38,409 nucleotides of DNA from Rhodoluna sp. (GTDB lineage: Bacteria > Actinomycetota > Actinomycetes > Actinomycetales > Microbacteriaceae). Below the pieces are notes generated by a model. It did no database searches, had not been told where the DNA came from, and was given only the letters and a program-made list of their open reading frames with translations. Of the stretch, positions 28,462 through 37,701 are shown piece by piece. Each line of letters starts with the position of its first letter. Positions within the stretch are counted from its first letter, which is position 1. The stretch lies in contig JAURJV010000020.1 of NCBI GenBank assembly GCA_030832065.1, positions 1 to 38,409 on the forward strand. Direction: 5' to 3'. A program made the translations under genes and the position numbers.

Positions 28462-28676
28462 TGCCAGTCGTCTTCGTCTTCAGCAAGTTCCATCGGTAGG
28501 AACTCTCCGTGCTGATCGGATAGTGCTTCCTCATAATCTAGGAAGGCGGACTTCAGGTGTTCGTAGGCAGCTGCCACAGCTGGGTCATCGACACCGCGAC
28601 CGGTAGATACGGCTTCTAGGTGCCTTTCGAGGGCAGCAATTAGTTTGCTTAGTGCTGTTCTAGAGTCCTGAGCCAT
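28458..28676 (-). CDS. Small conserved-looking protein of unknown function
   Basis: 72 aa acidic ORF overlapping the uppP start by 4 nt (coupled-operon arrangement). Confidence 0.7.
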   Translation of the reverse strand: MAQDSRTALSKLIAALERHLEAVSTGRGVDDPAVAAAYEHLKSAFLDYEEALSDQHGEFLPMELAEDEDDWQ

Positions 28677-28768
28677 AAGACAAAACTACTCTGCTCTAGA
28701 AAGATTTTGGGGAAATTCTTAACCTCGTCTTTAGTAGTAAAATCAGGGAGGTTCATAATTTCACCCAG

Positions 28769-28851
28769 GTCCGGGTGGCGGAATGGTAGACGCGCTAGCT
28801 TGAGGTGCTAGTCCTCATTAGAGGGTAGGGGTTCAAGTCCCCTTTCGGACA
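28769..28851 (+). tRNA. tRNA-Leu (anticodon GAG)
   Basis: Acceptor GTCCGGG/TTCGGAC with A discriminator; anticodon arm CTAGC-TTGAGGT-GCTAG (anticodon GAG at 28802-28804); long variable arm; T-arm GGGGTTCAAGTCCCC. Confidence 0.95.
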
Positions 28852-28887
28852 CTTTGATTCATTTATCAAAAAGTTAGACTCGATTTC

Positions 28888-29715
28888 ATGTCTTTAATCT
28901 CGGACCCAGCAGCGACATCGCTAGCTGCGGCTAGGGAGATTCTTGCTGGCAAGAAAGTGTTCGTGCTAACTGGAGCTGGGCTTAGTACCGATTCAGGCAT
29001 CCCCGATTACCGTGGCGAAGGTCGAGTTGCCCGACATCCAATGACCTATGACGTGTTCATGGGTTCGTTTGAAGCCAGGCAACGATACTGGGCCAGAAGC
29101 TATGTTGGTTGGTCACGCATCGCTAACGCCGGGCCAAACGCAGGACACTTCGCCCTGGCTCAGGCGCAGACCCTAGGCGCTATCGAATCTCTGGTAACCC
29201 AAAATGTTGACGGCCTGCACACCCAAGCTGGCAGTAACGCGGTTATCGACCTGCACGGCCGGCTTGACCGTGTTATCTGTCTAGGTTGCAAGACAGTGAT
29301 CTCTCGAACGAGTATGGATGAACTGCTAGAAGCTCATAATCCTGACATCAGTAAAGACAATTCGGTTGAGTTCACACCGGACGGTGATGCTGAGGTAGCG
29401 GGAACGGAAAGTTTTCAAGTACCGAGTTGTAATAGGTGTGGCGGTGTCTACAAACCCGATGTGGTCTTCTTTGGTGAGTCGGTTCCAGTGGCCAGGGTGG
29501 AACGTGCAATTGCCGCGTTAGACAGGGCGGATGCAATTCTTGTAGCGGGTTCTTCATTAACCGTTAATTCAGGTTTCCGTTTTGCTCGGATGGCTAATAA
29601 ATCAGGTAAACCACTAGTCATAGTCAACCTTGGCCCAACTCGAGCCGATAGTCTGGCGTCAGTAAAGATTGAAGCAAACACGTCAATAGCTTTAGAGAGG
29701 CTACTTCTTGACTGA
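28888..29715 (+). CDS. Sir2-family NAD-dependent protein deacylase
   Basis: VLTGAGLSTDSGIPDYRG, VTQNVDGLHTQAG, Cys pairs CLGC and CNRC, AGSSLTV. Confidence 0.93.
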   Translation: MSLISDPAATSLAAAREILAGKKVFVLTGAGLSTDSGIPDYRGEGRVARHPMTYDVFMGSFEARQRYWARSYVGWSRIANAGPNAGHFALAQAQTLGAIESLVTQNVDGLHTQAGSNAVIDLHGRLDRVICLGCKTVISRTSMDELLEAHNPDISKDNSVEFTPDGDAEVAGTESFQVPSCNRCGGVYKPDVVFFGESVPVARVERAIAALDRADAILVAGSSLTVNSGFRFARMANKSGKPLVIVNLGPTRADSLASVKIEANTSIALERLLLD

Positions 29716-30286
29716 AACAGTTTTAGGTTTGATGAGACACGGTCAAACCGATTGGAATGTCGCGTTGAGGCTTCAAGGTTCGAGCGATATCGCACTCAAC
29801 CCAGAAGGTCTGCGGCAAGCAGAGTTAGCCAGCAGAAAAATTCACCCTGCTGATTGGGATATCATCATCGCTTCCCCGCTCTCCAGGGCACATAGAACCG
29901 CTGAGATCATTGCTTCACAGACCGGACACGATGTCGTTATAGTTCCGGACTTGATTGAAAGATCTTTTGGTGAAGCCGAAGGTTTATCCCATCCGCAATG
30001 GCGTGCACTTCACGAAAGCGGTAAACCGATCCTTGGGCTTGAAACCATGGATGAGCTTAGAATCAGAGCTAAATCCTTACTCTCCCTAGTGGCCACCCAC
30101 TATGACGGAAAGAGAGTGCTAGCTGTAAGTCACGGTGCATACATCAGAATGGTTTTGCAGTTAGCCTCTGAGGGTAAATATCCAACCTCTGAAGATAGGC
30201 TCGGCAATGTTTCGTTATCGAGATTGATTTACCAGGATGGTCTTTGGTCAGTCCTAGATTTCAATCCGAAGTCTCTAGCCGATTGA
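29708..30286 (+). CDS. Histidine phosphatase (phosphoglycerate mutase-like)
   Basis: GLMRHGQTDWNVALRLQGSSDIALNPEG; SPLSRAHRTAEII; VSHGAYIRM. Confidence 0.92.
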   Translation: MTETVLGLMRHGQTDWNVALRLQGSSDIALNPEGLRQAELASRKIHPADWDIIIASPLSRAHRTAEIIASQTGHDVVIVPDLIERSFGEAEGLSHPQWRALHESGKPILGLETMDELRIRAKSLLSLVATHYDGKRVLAVSHGAYIRMVLQLASEGKYPTSEDRLGNVSLSRLIYQDGLWSVLDFNPKSLAD

Positions 30287-31340
30287 AAACTCTGATTAAT
30301 TCCTGCGCTGAATCATCCCAGTTGAATTTTTTAGCTTGTGCTAAAGCAGATTGAGATTTCTGTAACCAAATCTCTTCACGCGATAGTTCGCTTAGGCTAT
30401 CGGCTAATTGTTTAGGCATCTCAGGATTGAAGAAAGTACCGGAGTCACCGGCAACTTCCCTAAAAATAGTCAAATCAGAAACCACCACAGGGGTTGCCTG
30501 GATCATGCCTTCGACTAGAGGAATTCCAAAACCTTCATCTTTACTGGCAGTTACTAGAGCAAAGGCATTAGATAGCAGATCACGATACTCCAGATCGCTC
30601 ACGCCATTGTGGAATTTGACTGAAGCATTATTTTCGGTCGCTAACTCACTTAGCTCAGATTGACGTCTTGAGTCAATCTTGCTTAGCAAGTGCAAGGTGA
30701 ATCCTTCTGCTTGCCCTACTCCGCGTATGAGAGTTTCAACATTCTTGTATGGCATGAACGAGCCAATGTAAATCAGATCTTTACTTGCCGGGTATTTTCT
30801 GGATTTAACAGCGTTTCCTGGAGTTGGAGCATTGTAAACAACTGAAACTGGCCGCCTGGTGAGTCTATGCCTGCCAATCAACTCTTTCGTAGTCTTCGAA
30901 ACAGTAACAATTGCATCTGCTCGGTTCAACAAAATCCTTTGGGGTAAGTAACTCAGGTGATACAAACGCCAGAGCACTCGCAACAGAAGGTTCAAGTCTT
31001 GCGGCGGCTTACGGTGACGGTAGTAGATGAGGTCATGAAGAGTTAGAACTAACTTGTACTTCCTCCGAAAACTGCCCATAACCTGCATCGGTGAGTAAAC
31101 GTTCTCTGCCCCCAGCTTGTTCAACTTTCCTGCGATCCAGAATTCCTTTGCAGATTCTGGTGAATTCAGCATTACATGTTTTATTCCAGTTGGCAGAAAG
31201 TCGAGCTGCCTCGGCTCACAAATAATCGCAACGACTTCAATCTTTGAATTCAAGGCACGAATTAGTTCAACACTAAATCGGCTAATACCATCGTGATGGT
31301 CCAGTCGGATGAACCGGGCGTCAAAATAGAGAGTCTTCAA
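30261..31340 (-). CDS. Glycosyltransferase family 4 (group 1)
   Basis: LTLHDLIYYRHR; DAIVTVSKTTKELI; SKDEGFGIPLVEGMIQATPVVVSD. Confidence 0.92.
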   Translation of the reverse strand: MKTLYFDARFIRLDHHDGISRFSVELIRALNSKIEVVAIICEPRQLDFLPTGIKHVMLNSPESAKEFWIAGKLNKLGAENVYSPMQVMGSFRRKYKLVLTLHDLIYYRHRKPPQDLNLLLRVLWRLYHLSYLPQRILLNRADAIVTVSKTTKELIGRHRLTRRPVSVVYNAPTPGNAVKSRKYPASKDLIYIGSFMPYKNVETLIRGVGQAEGFTLHLLSKIDSRRQSELSELATENNASVKFHNGVSDLEYRDLLSNAFALVTASKDEGFGIPLVEGMIQATPVVVSDLTIFREVAGDSGTFFNPEMPKQLADSLSELSREEIWLQKSQSALAQAKKFNWDDSAQELIRVFNRLETSD

Positions 31341-31341
31341 G

Positions 31342-32244
31342 CTACAGCGATTCTTTTATGAAGGCCCGAATTTCATTCACTGTGTTCTCGGCTGCCTCAT
31401 AGTGAACTAAGTGGCCACAGTTCTTGATTTCATACATCTTGGCGTTCTTCATCTTCTTCGACATAGCAACAACTGCTTCCACTGGGGTGACCTCATCTAG
31501 TTCGGCTGCTACTAGGAACACAGGAACGTGGATCAGGTCAACGTAAGGCTGCATGGTATGTGAAATGGAGGCAACGTAGGACTCCCAAACAACGTGGGAA
31601 TTAGCAAAACTATTGAAGTGCTGACGATGCTGGCCAACGATCCATTTGCGGAGCGCTCTGTCTCTGGATTTTGTTGTGTAGGCACTCATGGAATCAACCA
31701 GTAGTCGAGTCTTTAGCATTCCCATACCTAGACGCGTCGGCATTTTGTGGGCGAGCCAGTAGTAACCTTTTACCCCGTTCATTAGGAACCTGGAAAGCCC
31801 CTTGGTTATGCCGCCTGCAACAGGATTGATGCAAACCAGTGCAGAAAAAAAATCTTCTTGAGCCTGAGCCGAACTCACCATCAGAGTTCCAAAAGAATGC
31901 CCAATAGCTACCGGCTTCTTAATGTCAATCGCCGACACGAATTTGATGAGCCAATCAACATAATTTGCCAGCGTGTGTTCAGCGGTCAGTGGCGCGGAGA
32001 TACCAAAGCCAGGGATATCTGGTGCATACACATTGAAATCATCTAGCGCACCTGCGAACGACTCGAGGCCGTGATGATCTCCCCGATAGCCATGAACCAG
32101 CAGGATGTCCTTAACTTTGCCTGTCCCAGTGTTGGTGGCTGGGTAAAACCAGTACTCAGAGGGTACGCCAGCAACCGTAACCGTCAACCGCTTAGCTCTC
32201 TTCTGAGCAAGAAGTTGAAGTTCTGCTGCGTCTCTCATGATCAC
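31342..32244 (-). CDS. Alpha/beta hydrolase
   Basis: ILLVHGYRGDHHGLE; AIGHSFGTLM nucleophile elbow; NCGHLVHYE catalytic His region. Confidence 0.9.
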   Translation of the reverse strand: MIMRDAAELQLLAQKRAKRLTVTVAGVPSEYWFYPATNTGTGKVKDILLVHGYRGDHHGLESFAGALDDFNVYAPDIPGFGISAPLTAEHTLANYVDWLIKFVSAIDIKKPVAIGHSFGTLMVSSAQAQEDFFSALVCINPVAGGITKGLSRFLMNGVKGYYWLAHKMPTRLGMGMLKTRLLVDSMSAYTTKSRDRALRKWIVGQHRQHFNSFANSHVVWESYVASISHTMQPYVDLIHVPVFLVAAELDEVTPVEAVVAMSKKMKNAKMYEIKNCGHLVHYEAAENTVNEIRAFIKESL

Positions 32245-32337
32245 TCCCCTGATGCTTACCTTCTCACAATTCTATCTTGAGCCCTCAGAACGCAAGGCTT
32301 CAGCGGTTATGTCCTAGCGGGCAACTAGTCTTGAGAC

Positions 32338-33072
32338 ATGAGCGAAGAAAATGGGAAGTTACAGTTACCGAGGTGGCTAGATGTCATTGCAGTATTTGAC
32401 ACTGAAACCACTGGTGTTGATGTTACGAAGGCAAAAATAGTCACCGCGGCATTGCATCTGATGAATCAAAATGGCGAGGTTTTACCAGGTGGCAAAGACT
32501 GGCTCATTAACCCAGGTGTCCCAATTCCTCCAGCTGCCATCGCAGTTCACAAAATCACCGACGAGATGGTTCAGCGCGATGGTATGGATGCAGCAACTGG
32601 TGTCCAGGAAATAGTCACAGCCATTCAGGAACTCTTTGAACGAGGAATACCAGTTGTTGCATACAACGCTGCCTACGATTTCAGCTTGCTCCACCACCAG
32701 GCCCTAAGCTTTGGGATCACTCCGGTAAAGTTTGGCTCGGTTATTGACCCGTTAGTAATCGATAAGACGGTGGACAAGTGGCGCAAAGGTAGCCGGAAAC
32801 TTGAGAACGTTGCTCAACATTACGGAGTTTCCCTAGCTAATGCCCATGCCGCAAAGGACGATGCGATAGCTGCTGGACTGGTTGGGCTCTCTGTGCTTAG
32901 ATTCTTCAAAGCACAGGCTAAACCCGTGGTTGATTTTCCTGCCTCTGCAGAAGAACTGCACCAGCTCCAAGCTAAATGGGCTGACGAAATCGAAACCAGC
33001 TTCGCGAAATGGCGCCAGCAGGACATGCCGGATTACGTCCCATCGTTTGGTTGGCCGATAAAACAGAGTTAA
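32338..33072 (+). CDS. 3'-5' exonuclease (DNA polymerase III epsilon-like, DEDD)
   Basis: AVFDTETTGVDVTKAKIV; VAYNAAYDFSLLHHQ; NAHAAKDDAIAAGLV. Confidence 0.92.
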   Translation: MSEENGKLQLPRWLDVIAVFDTETTGVDVTKAKIVTAALHLMNQNGEVLPGGKDWLINPGVPIPPAAIAVHKITDEMVQRDGMDAATGVQEIVTAIQELFERGIPVVAYNAAYDFSLLHHQALSFGITPVKFGSVIDPLVIDKTVDKWRKGSRKLENVAQHYGVSLANAHAAKDDAIAAGLVGLSVLRFFKAQAKPVVDFPASAEELHQLQAKWADEIETSFAKWRQQDMPDYVPSFGWPIKQS

Positions 33073-33077
33073 AACAA

Positions 33078-33103
33078 AAATGGACCTCTTACGAGGTCCA
33101 TTT
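33078..33103. terminator. Bidirectional intrinsic terminator between exonuclease and rpmE2
   Basis: Perfect 11-bp inverted repeat AAATGGACCTC-TTAC-GAGGTCCATTT between convergent stops. Confidence 0.85.
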
Positions 33104-33115
33104 CGATTTAAGTTC

Positions 33116-33373
33116 TTATTCCTTAGCGCCAAACTTCTTGTAGCGTGCGTTGAATCGCTCAACACGACCAGCCGAGTCAAGAATTCTCTGCTTACCGGTG
33201 TAAAACGGGTGTGAAGCTGAAGAAATTTCAACATCGAATACTGGGTAGGTGTTGCCGTCTTCCCACTCGATAGTTTTGGTTGAGGTAACAGTTGATCTGG
33301 TTAGGAATGCTACGCCGGATGCTAGGTCGCGGAAAACCACTGCCTCATACTTTGGGTGAATGTCAGCCTTCAT
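33116..33373 (-). CDS. rpmE2: Ribosomal protein bL31, type B (no Zn-binding cysteines)
   Basis: [29 protein letters not shown]...[28 protein letters not shown] track start at 33388 is probably 5 codons too early. Confidence 0.94.
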   Translation of the reverse strand: MKADIHPKYEAVVFRDLASGVAFLTRSTVTSTKTIEWEDGNTYPVFDVEISSASHPFYTGKQRILDSAGRVERFNARYKKFGAKE

Positions 33374-33401
33374 CAGTAAATCTTTCAAAAATTCGGGATT
33401 C

Positions 33402-33417
33402 GGTGCAAATCCGCACC
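33402..33417 (-). promoter_or_regulatory. Short hairpin in rpmE2 leader (candidate autoregulatory element)
   Basis: Inverted repeat GGTGC-AAATCC-GCACC located 29 nt upstream of the likely rpmE2 start. Confidence 0.35.
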
Positions 33418-33457
33418 AGTTAGCAACTATACCAGAGCTAAAGGGTCAATAGAAGCC

Positions 33458-34240
33458 CTATTTGGCTCTTACTGCGAAGCGACCGCCAGCTAGCACTACC
33501 TCCAGTTCAAGCCCATAGGCTTGGCTCAGTTTATCTGTAGTGAGAGTTTGATTTATTGGACCAGCAGCTAGAACTTTGCCTTCAGCAAGGATTAGGGCAT
33601 GGGTGAATCCAACTGGAATCTCCTCCAGGTGGTGGGTGACCATAATGATTGCCGGAGCTTGGGGGTGGGAAGCGTAGCCACTGAGAATCTTAATTGTGGC
33701 CTCGCGTGAGCCAATGTCCAGGCTTGCTACCGGTTCGTCAAGCAACAGCATTTCTGGATCTGGCATCACTGCCCTAGCAATTTGCGCTCGTTTCTTTTCC
33801 CCGTCGCTTAGTGTTCCGAATGGACGGTCGGCATAGTCTGCCAACTGCCACTCCTTCAGAACTCTTCTAGCTCTTCGCTCATCGACATCGTCATACATCT
33901 CTTTTGACCTGCCGGTTACCGCATAGCTGGCCGTCATTACCGCGTCTAACACTTTTTCGGAGTTTGGGATTCGACCTGCAATTGCGGTTGAGGCAAAACC
34001 TATTCTGGTTCTAAGGTCAAAGACATTAACCTCACCGAGGCTTTGACCTAAAACTCGAGCCGAACCGGAACTTGGCTGAAGTTGAGCAGCAGCAACCTTA
34101 AGTAGCGTAGTTTTACCTGCGCCGTTCGGACCAACAATGACCCAGCGCTCATCGGACTGGACAGTCCAAGAAACCGAGTCAAGAATGGTCCGGCCATCCC
34201 GAACCAAGGAAAGGTTTTCTAGCGCTAAGACTTCATTCAT
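33458..34240 (-). CDS. ABC transporter ATP-binding protein
   Basis: VGPNGAGKTTLLKVAA; LSDGEKKRAQIARAVMPDPEMLLLDEPVASLD. Confidence 0.93.
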   Translation of the reverse strand: MNEVLALENLSLVRDGRTILDSVSWTVQSDERWVIVGPNGAGKTTLLKVAAAQLQPSSGSARVLGQSLGEVNVFDLRTRIGFASTAIAGRIPNSEKVLDAVMTASYAVTGRSKEMYDDVDERRARRVLKEWQLADYADRPFGTLSDGEKKRAQIARAVMPDPEMLLLDEPVASLDIGSREATIKILSGYASHPQAPAIIMVTHHLEEIPVGFTHALILAEGKVLAAGPINQTLTTDKLSQAYGLELEVVLAGGRFAVRAK

Positions 34241-34332
34241 AGGTGTCCAGCCTATTTGAAAATTCGGGGCTTCCTAATATAGACACTCTCCCCTAGGACT
34301 TATCCAATGAGTTAGCCAATAAAGTTTGATGT

Positions 34333-34980
34333 ATGAATCAGGTGCATCCAACACGAAGGCTAGTGGTCCTCGACGTGGATTCGACTTTGATCGAGCAAGA
34401 GGTTGTTGAAATCCTCGCCAAATATGCTGGTAGAGAACTTGAGGTAGCTGAGGTTACCGAACGGGCAATGAAAGGCGAATTGGATTTTGCTGGCAGCCTT
34501 AGGGCCAGAGTAATTCAGCTGGCTGGCCTCCCCAGCTCTGTTTTTGAGAGGGCACTTGCAGAGATCCGAATTACTAAGGGTGCCGAGCAACTAATCCAAA
34601 GTGTTCACGCGGCCGGAGGATTTGTGGGAGCAGTATCCGGTGGATTCAGTCAGATACTTGAGCCACTTGCGAAAAAACTAAATTTAGATTTCGCCCTAGC
34701 TAACAAACTTGAAGTTTTGGAAAATCAACTAACTGGGTTGGTGCTTGATCCGATAATCGATAAACCGGCTAAAGCTACCGCCCTGCGCAATTGGGCTGCC
34801 GACACCGGCATCGCTCTGAATCAGACCATAGCCATCGGTGACGGAGCTAATGACTTAGACATGATGGCTGCCGCTGGACTTAGTATTGGATTCAATGCTA
34901 AGCCGAGAGTTCGAGTAGCGGCAGACTTGCTAATCGATTCTGGTGATCTAAGTGATGCGATTAAACTGCTCGGTCTTTAG
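34333..34980 (+). CDS. serB: Phosphoserine phosphatase
   Basis: LDVDSTLIEQEVVE; GAVSGGFSQILEPLA; IGDGANDLDMMAAAGLSIGFNAKP. Confidence 0.93.
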   Translation: MNQVHPTRRLVVLDVDSTLIEQEVVEILAKYAGRELEVAEVTERAMKGELDFAGSLRARVIQLAGLPSSVFERALAEIRITKGAEQLIQSVHAAGGFVGAVSGGFSQILEPLAKKLNLDFALANKLEVLENQLTGLVLDPIIDKPAKATALRNWAADTGIALNQTIAIGDGANDLDMMAAAGLSIGFNAKPRVRVAADLLIDSGDLSDAIKLLGL

Positions 34981-35744
34981 TGGCCGGTTGAGTGCAATCC
35001 GCCGTCGACGTGAATTATTTCGCCAGTTGTAGCTGGGAACCAGTCACTGAGCAGAGCGATAATTCCCTTGGCTGCCGGTTCTGTATCGGCTAACTCCCAA
35101 ACCATAGGCGAACGAACAACCCAGATGTCTTCCATATCTGCAAAACCAGGGATGCTCTTACCAGCAGGAGTTCTCAACGGACCAGCGGAAATCAGGTTTA
35201 CTCTTATACCTTCGCGTCCCAGGTAACGGGCAAGGTATCGAGCTGTGGATTCGAATGCAGCCTTGGCAACACCCATCCAGTCGTATACGGGCCATGAAAC
35301 ACTTGCATCGAAAGTGAGTCCGGTGATTGATGAACCTGGACCCAGTAGTGGCTTTGCTGCCATGGTGATTGATTTCAATGAGAAAGCTGAAACGTGAACT
35401 GCAGTAGAAACATCTGGCCATTCGGTTGTTAGGAAATTTCCACCGAGAGCGGTGCCAGGTGCAAATGCAATAGCATGCACGATTCCATCAAGATGAGGCA
35501 GATACTGTCTGACGCGATCTGGCAACGCTGCTAGATCTTCATCATTAGTTGCGTCAAGTTCGATCACTGGCGCAGGCTTAGGAAGACGCAAAGCTATCTT
35601 CTCGGTGATAGGCATCATTCGTCCGTATGACGAAAGCACTATGTCTGCACCTTGCTCCTGAGCCAATCTGGCAACAGAGAAAGCTATTGAGGCTTCGGTT
35701 AGCACTCCAGTGATGAGGAGCTTCTTACCTTCGAGGATTCCCAT
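34977..35744 (-). CDS. fabI: Enoyl-[acyl-carrier-protein] reductase (FabI/InhA-type)
   Basis: MGILEGKKLLITGVLTEASIAFSVARLAQEQGADIVLS; YDWMGVAKAAFESTARYLARYLG; HVDGG. Confidence 0.93.
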   Translation of the reverse strand: MGILEGKKLLITGVLTEASIAFSVARLAQEQGADIVLSSYGRMMPITEKIALRLPKPAPVIELDATNDEDLAALPDRVRQYLPHLDGIVHAIAFAPGTALGGNFLTTEWPDVSTAVHVSAFSLKSITMAAKPLLGPGSSITGLTFDASVSWPVYDWMGVAKAAFESTARYLARYLGREGIRVNLISAGPLRTPAGKSIPGFADMEDIWVVRSPMVWELADTEPAAKGIIALLSDWFPATTGEIIHVDGGLHSTGH

Positions 35745-35810
35745 GATCTTCCTTTAGTCCTTCCAGTTTCTCCCCCTGAGCCATTCTGCCAGTAGTAAGG
35801 CTAAAAATGG

Positions 35811-36515
35811 CTAATGACCCATGCCCATTCCACCATCTACGGGGATGACAGCCCCAGAAATGTAGGAAGCTTCATCGGATGCTAACCAGCGAACTACTTT
35901 AGCCACCTCAGCTGGAGCTGCAAACCTACCCGCTGGAATGCGTTTCTTGTAATCGGCCTGCATTTCTTCGGATAACTCGGCTGTCATGTCAGTGTCGATA
36001 AAGCCTGGTGCGACCACGTTCGCAGTAATTCCTCTGCCACCCAATTCACGGGTAAGTGATCTTGCCATTCCCACCAGAGCGCTCTTAGATGCTGAGTAAT
36101 TGACCTGGCCAGGGCTGCCAAGCAGTGCTACGACGGAGCCGATCAGAATTACTCGACCATACTTGCCCTTAATCATTGATTTGGTCGCACGCTTTAGAAC
36201 CCGAAAAGTACCATTTAGGTTGGTATCGATGACTTCTTCGAACTCTTCGTCAGTCATTCTCATGAGAAGTGTGTCTCTGGTGATACCTGCGTTGGCAACC
36301 AGAATCTCAACTGGACCTAGTTTTTCTTCGATTTCAGCAAAAGCTGAGTCAAGCGAAGCCGGATCAGTAACATCCGCCTTGACACTGAGTGCGCCAGCAG
36401 GACCTTCACCGCTTCTCACAGTTACGGCAACTTTGTAACCTGCTGCAATAAACTCTTCAGCAATTGCTTTGCCAATACCGCGATTGCCACCTGTAACCAG
36501 AACTGTTCTAGACAT
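35811..36515 (-). CDS. fabG: 3-oxoacyl-[acyl-carrier-protein] reductase
   Basis: VLVTGGNRGIGKAIAEEF; NAGITRDTLLMRM; YSASKSALVGMARSL; PVDGGMGMGH. Confidence 0.94.
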   Translation of the reverse strand: MSRTVLVTGGNRGIGKAIAEEFIAAGYKVAVTVRSGEGPAGALSVKADVTDPASLDSAFAEIEEKLGPVEILVANAGITRDTLLMRMTDEEFEEVIDTNLNGTFRVLKRATKSMIKGKYGRVILIGSVVALLGSPGQVNYSASKSALVGMARSLTRELGGRGITANVVAPGFIDTDMTAELSEEMQADYKKRIPAGRFAAPAEVAKVVRWLASDEASYISGAVIPVDGGMGMGH

Positions 36516-36607
36516 ATTTCGCCTTTAGGATAACTAGACCCATTTTGGTCTAAACAGGTCAAGTCTATATCTAGGCTTGTAGTGAGCTAAGTAATTAGGA
36601 GGCAATT

Positions 36608-36913
36608 TTGGCAAAGCGCCAGTCAGTTACCTCCATTGGAATAAATCCTGAACAGGAACGTCGCTCTCGCTTCATCAAATACACAATTGCGATGGTTGTC
36701 CGCGTGATTTGCATACTCTTAGCGGTTGTCGTTCCGCTTGGCTGGCTGACCCTGGTTTTCGCTATCGGAGCTATATTCCTTCCCTATTTTGCTGTTGTCT
36801 TAGCAAACGTTGAAGGAGAGAAAGCCGAGGATAAGTCGCCAAAGATTCAAGCTCCGACTCTTAGTATTTCAGCTAGCGATTTCAAGCTTCCTGAGGAATC
36901 AGATGAGAAATAA
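36608..36913 (+). CDS. DUF3099-family membrane protein
   Basis: 101 aa; N-terminal basic segment then two TM segments ending FLPYFAVVLANVEGE, resembling DUF3099; encoded just upstream of the SURF1 gene. Confidence 0.75.
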   Translation: MAKRQSVTSIGINPEQERRSRFIKYTIAMVVRVICILLAVVVPLGWLTLVFAIGAIFLPYFAVVLANVEGEKAEDKSPKIQAPTLSISASDFKLPEESDEK

Positions 36914-37700
36914 GAATCAATTACTGCGATGGCTGTCTTGGATCGGTTTGGTTTCGCTATTTAGCGTCGCCTGCTGGTTTCTCTCCCAATGGCAATTCTC
37001 TAGACAAGAGGAAGTGAGCGCACAAAATCGCATCGTTGAGAAGAATTACGATGCATCTCCAGTCGCTTTGGAATCGCTGTTGCAAGTTGATCAGAGCTGG
37101 AACCCAGAGATGGAATACCGCCCCGTGAAGTTAAGTGGCCAATACACAGACCTGGTCTACCTGATTAGAAATCGTCCATACGATGGCAACCCGGGTTTCT
37201 TGCAACTTGCAGAGTTCAGAACCAAATCTGGTAATAGTTTCTGGATTGAACGAGGCTGGCTGCCCACCGGTAACTTGCAGGACTCCCCTGATGCGATTCC
37301 AAGTTTGGATTCAAATCCCAGGGAGATAATCGTCAGATTACGAAAAGCAGAAGCTCAAAGTGATCGCTCCGCACCTGAGGGGCAATTAGCAAACATTGAT
37401 TTGCAGTTGGCTAGTGCAAAGCTGGATTCGGCAAATGTTTATACCCAGGCCTACGGACGTTTAGTTACCGAGAGCAATCCACTCCCCAGAGGAATTGATT
37501 TGGGTAAGCCCGAACTTTCGGAAGGAAATCATCTGAGTTATGCCCTGCAGTGGATTGTTTTTGGATTGATGGCGATTGGTGCGGTGATTTGGAATATCAA
37601 CCAAGACCGCAGGCGAACCGCGGGTTTGCCACCGAAGAAGCTCAAATCGCTGAATAGAGATAGAGACGCTGAAGTTGAAGATGAACTACTAGATAGTTGA
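36903..37700 (+). CDS. SURF1-family cytochrome oxidase biogenesis protein
   Basis: Two TM segments flanking a periplasmic region; WQFSRQEE, YRPVKLSGQY, RNRPYDGNPGFLQLAEF, WIERGWLPTG. ORF track start 36810 is antecedent; ATG at 36903 (MRNKNQ) overlaps the previous stop. Confidence 0.88.
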   Translation: MRNKNQLLRWLSWIGLVSLFSVACWFLSQWQFSRQEEVSAQNRIVEKNYDASPVALESLLQVDQSWNPEMEYRPVKLSGQYTDLVYLIRNRPYDGNPGFLQLAEFRTKSGNSFWIERGWLPTGNLQDSPDAIPSLDSNPREIIVRLRKAEAQSDRSAPEGQLANIDLQLASAKLDSANVYTQAYGRLVTESNPLPRGIDLGKPELSEGNHLSYALQWIVFGLMAIGAVIWNINQDRRRTAGLPPKKLKSLNRDRDAEVEDELLDS

Positions 37701-37701
37701 T

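Noticed and set aside
27622-28676. 72-aa ORF plus uppP considered as a bacitracin-resistance or defence module
   Set aside because: UppP is an essential-type lipid-carrier recycling enzyme and the small ORF has no recognisable motif; adjacency alone does not support a special system.
32833-33234. 133-aa minus-strand ORF overlapping exonuclease and rpmE2
   Set aside because: Spans a strong bidirectional terminator and two well-supported genes in other frames; composition not protein-like.
35779-35812. AGCCATT/AATGGCT inverted repeat at the fabG stop in the fabG-fabI gap
   Set aside because: 20-nt loop and no U-tract; reported here only as a possible weak structure, not called as a terminator.
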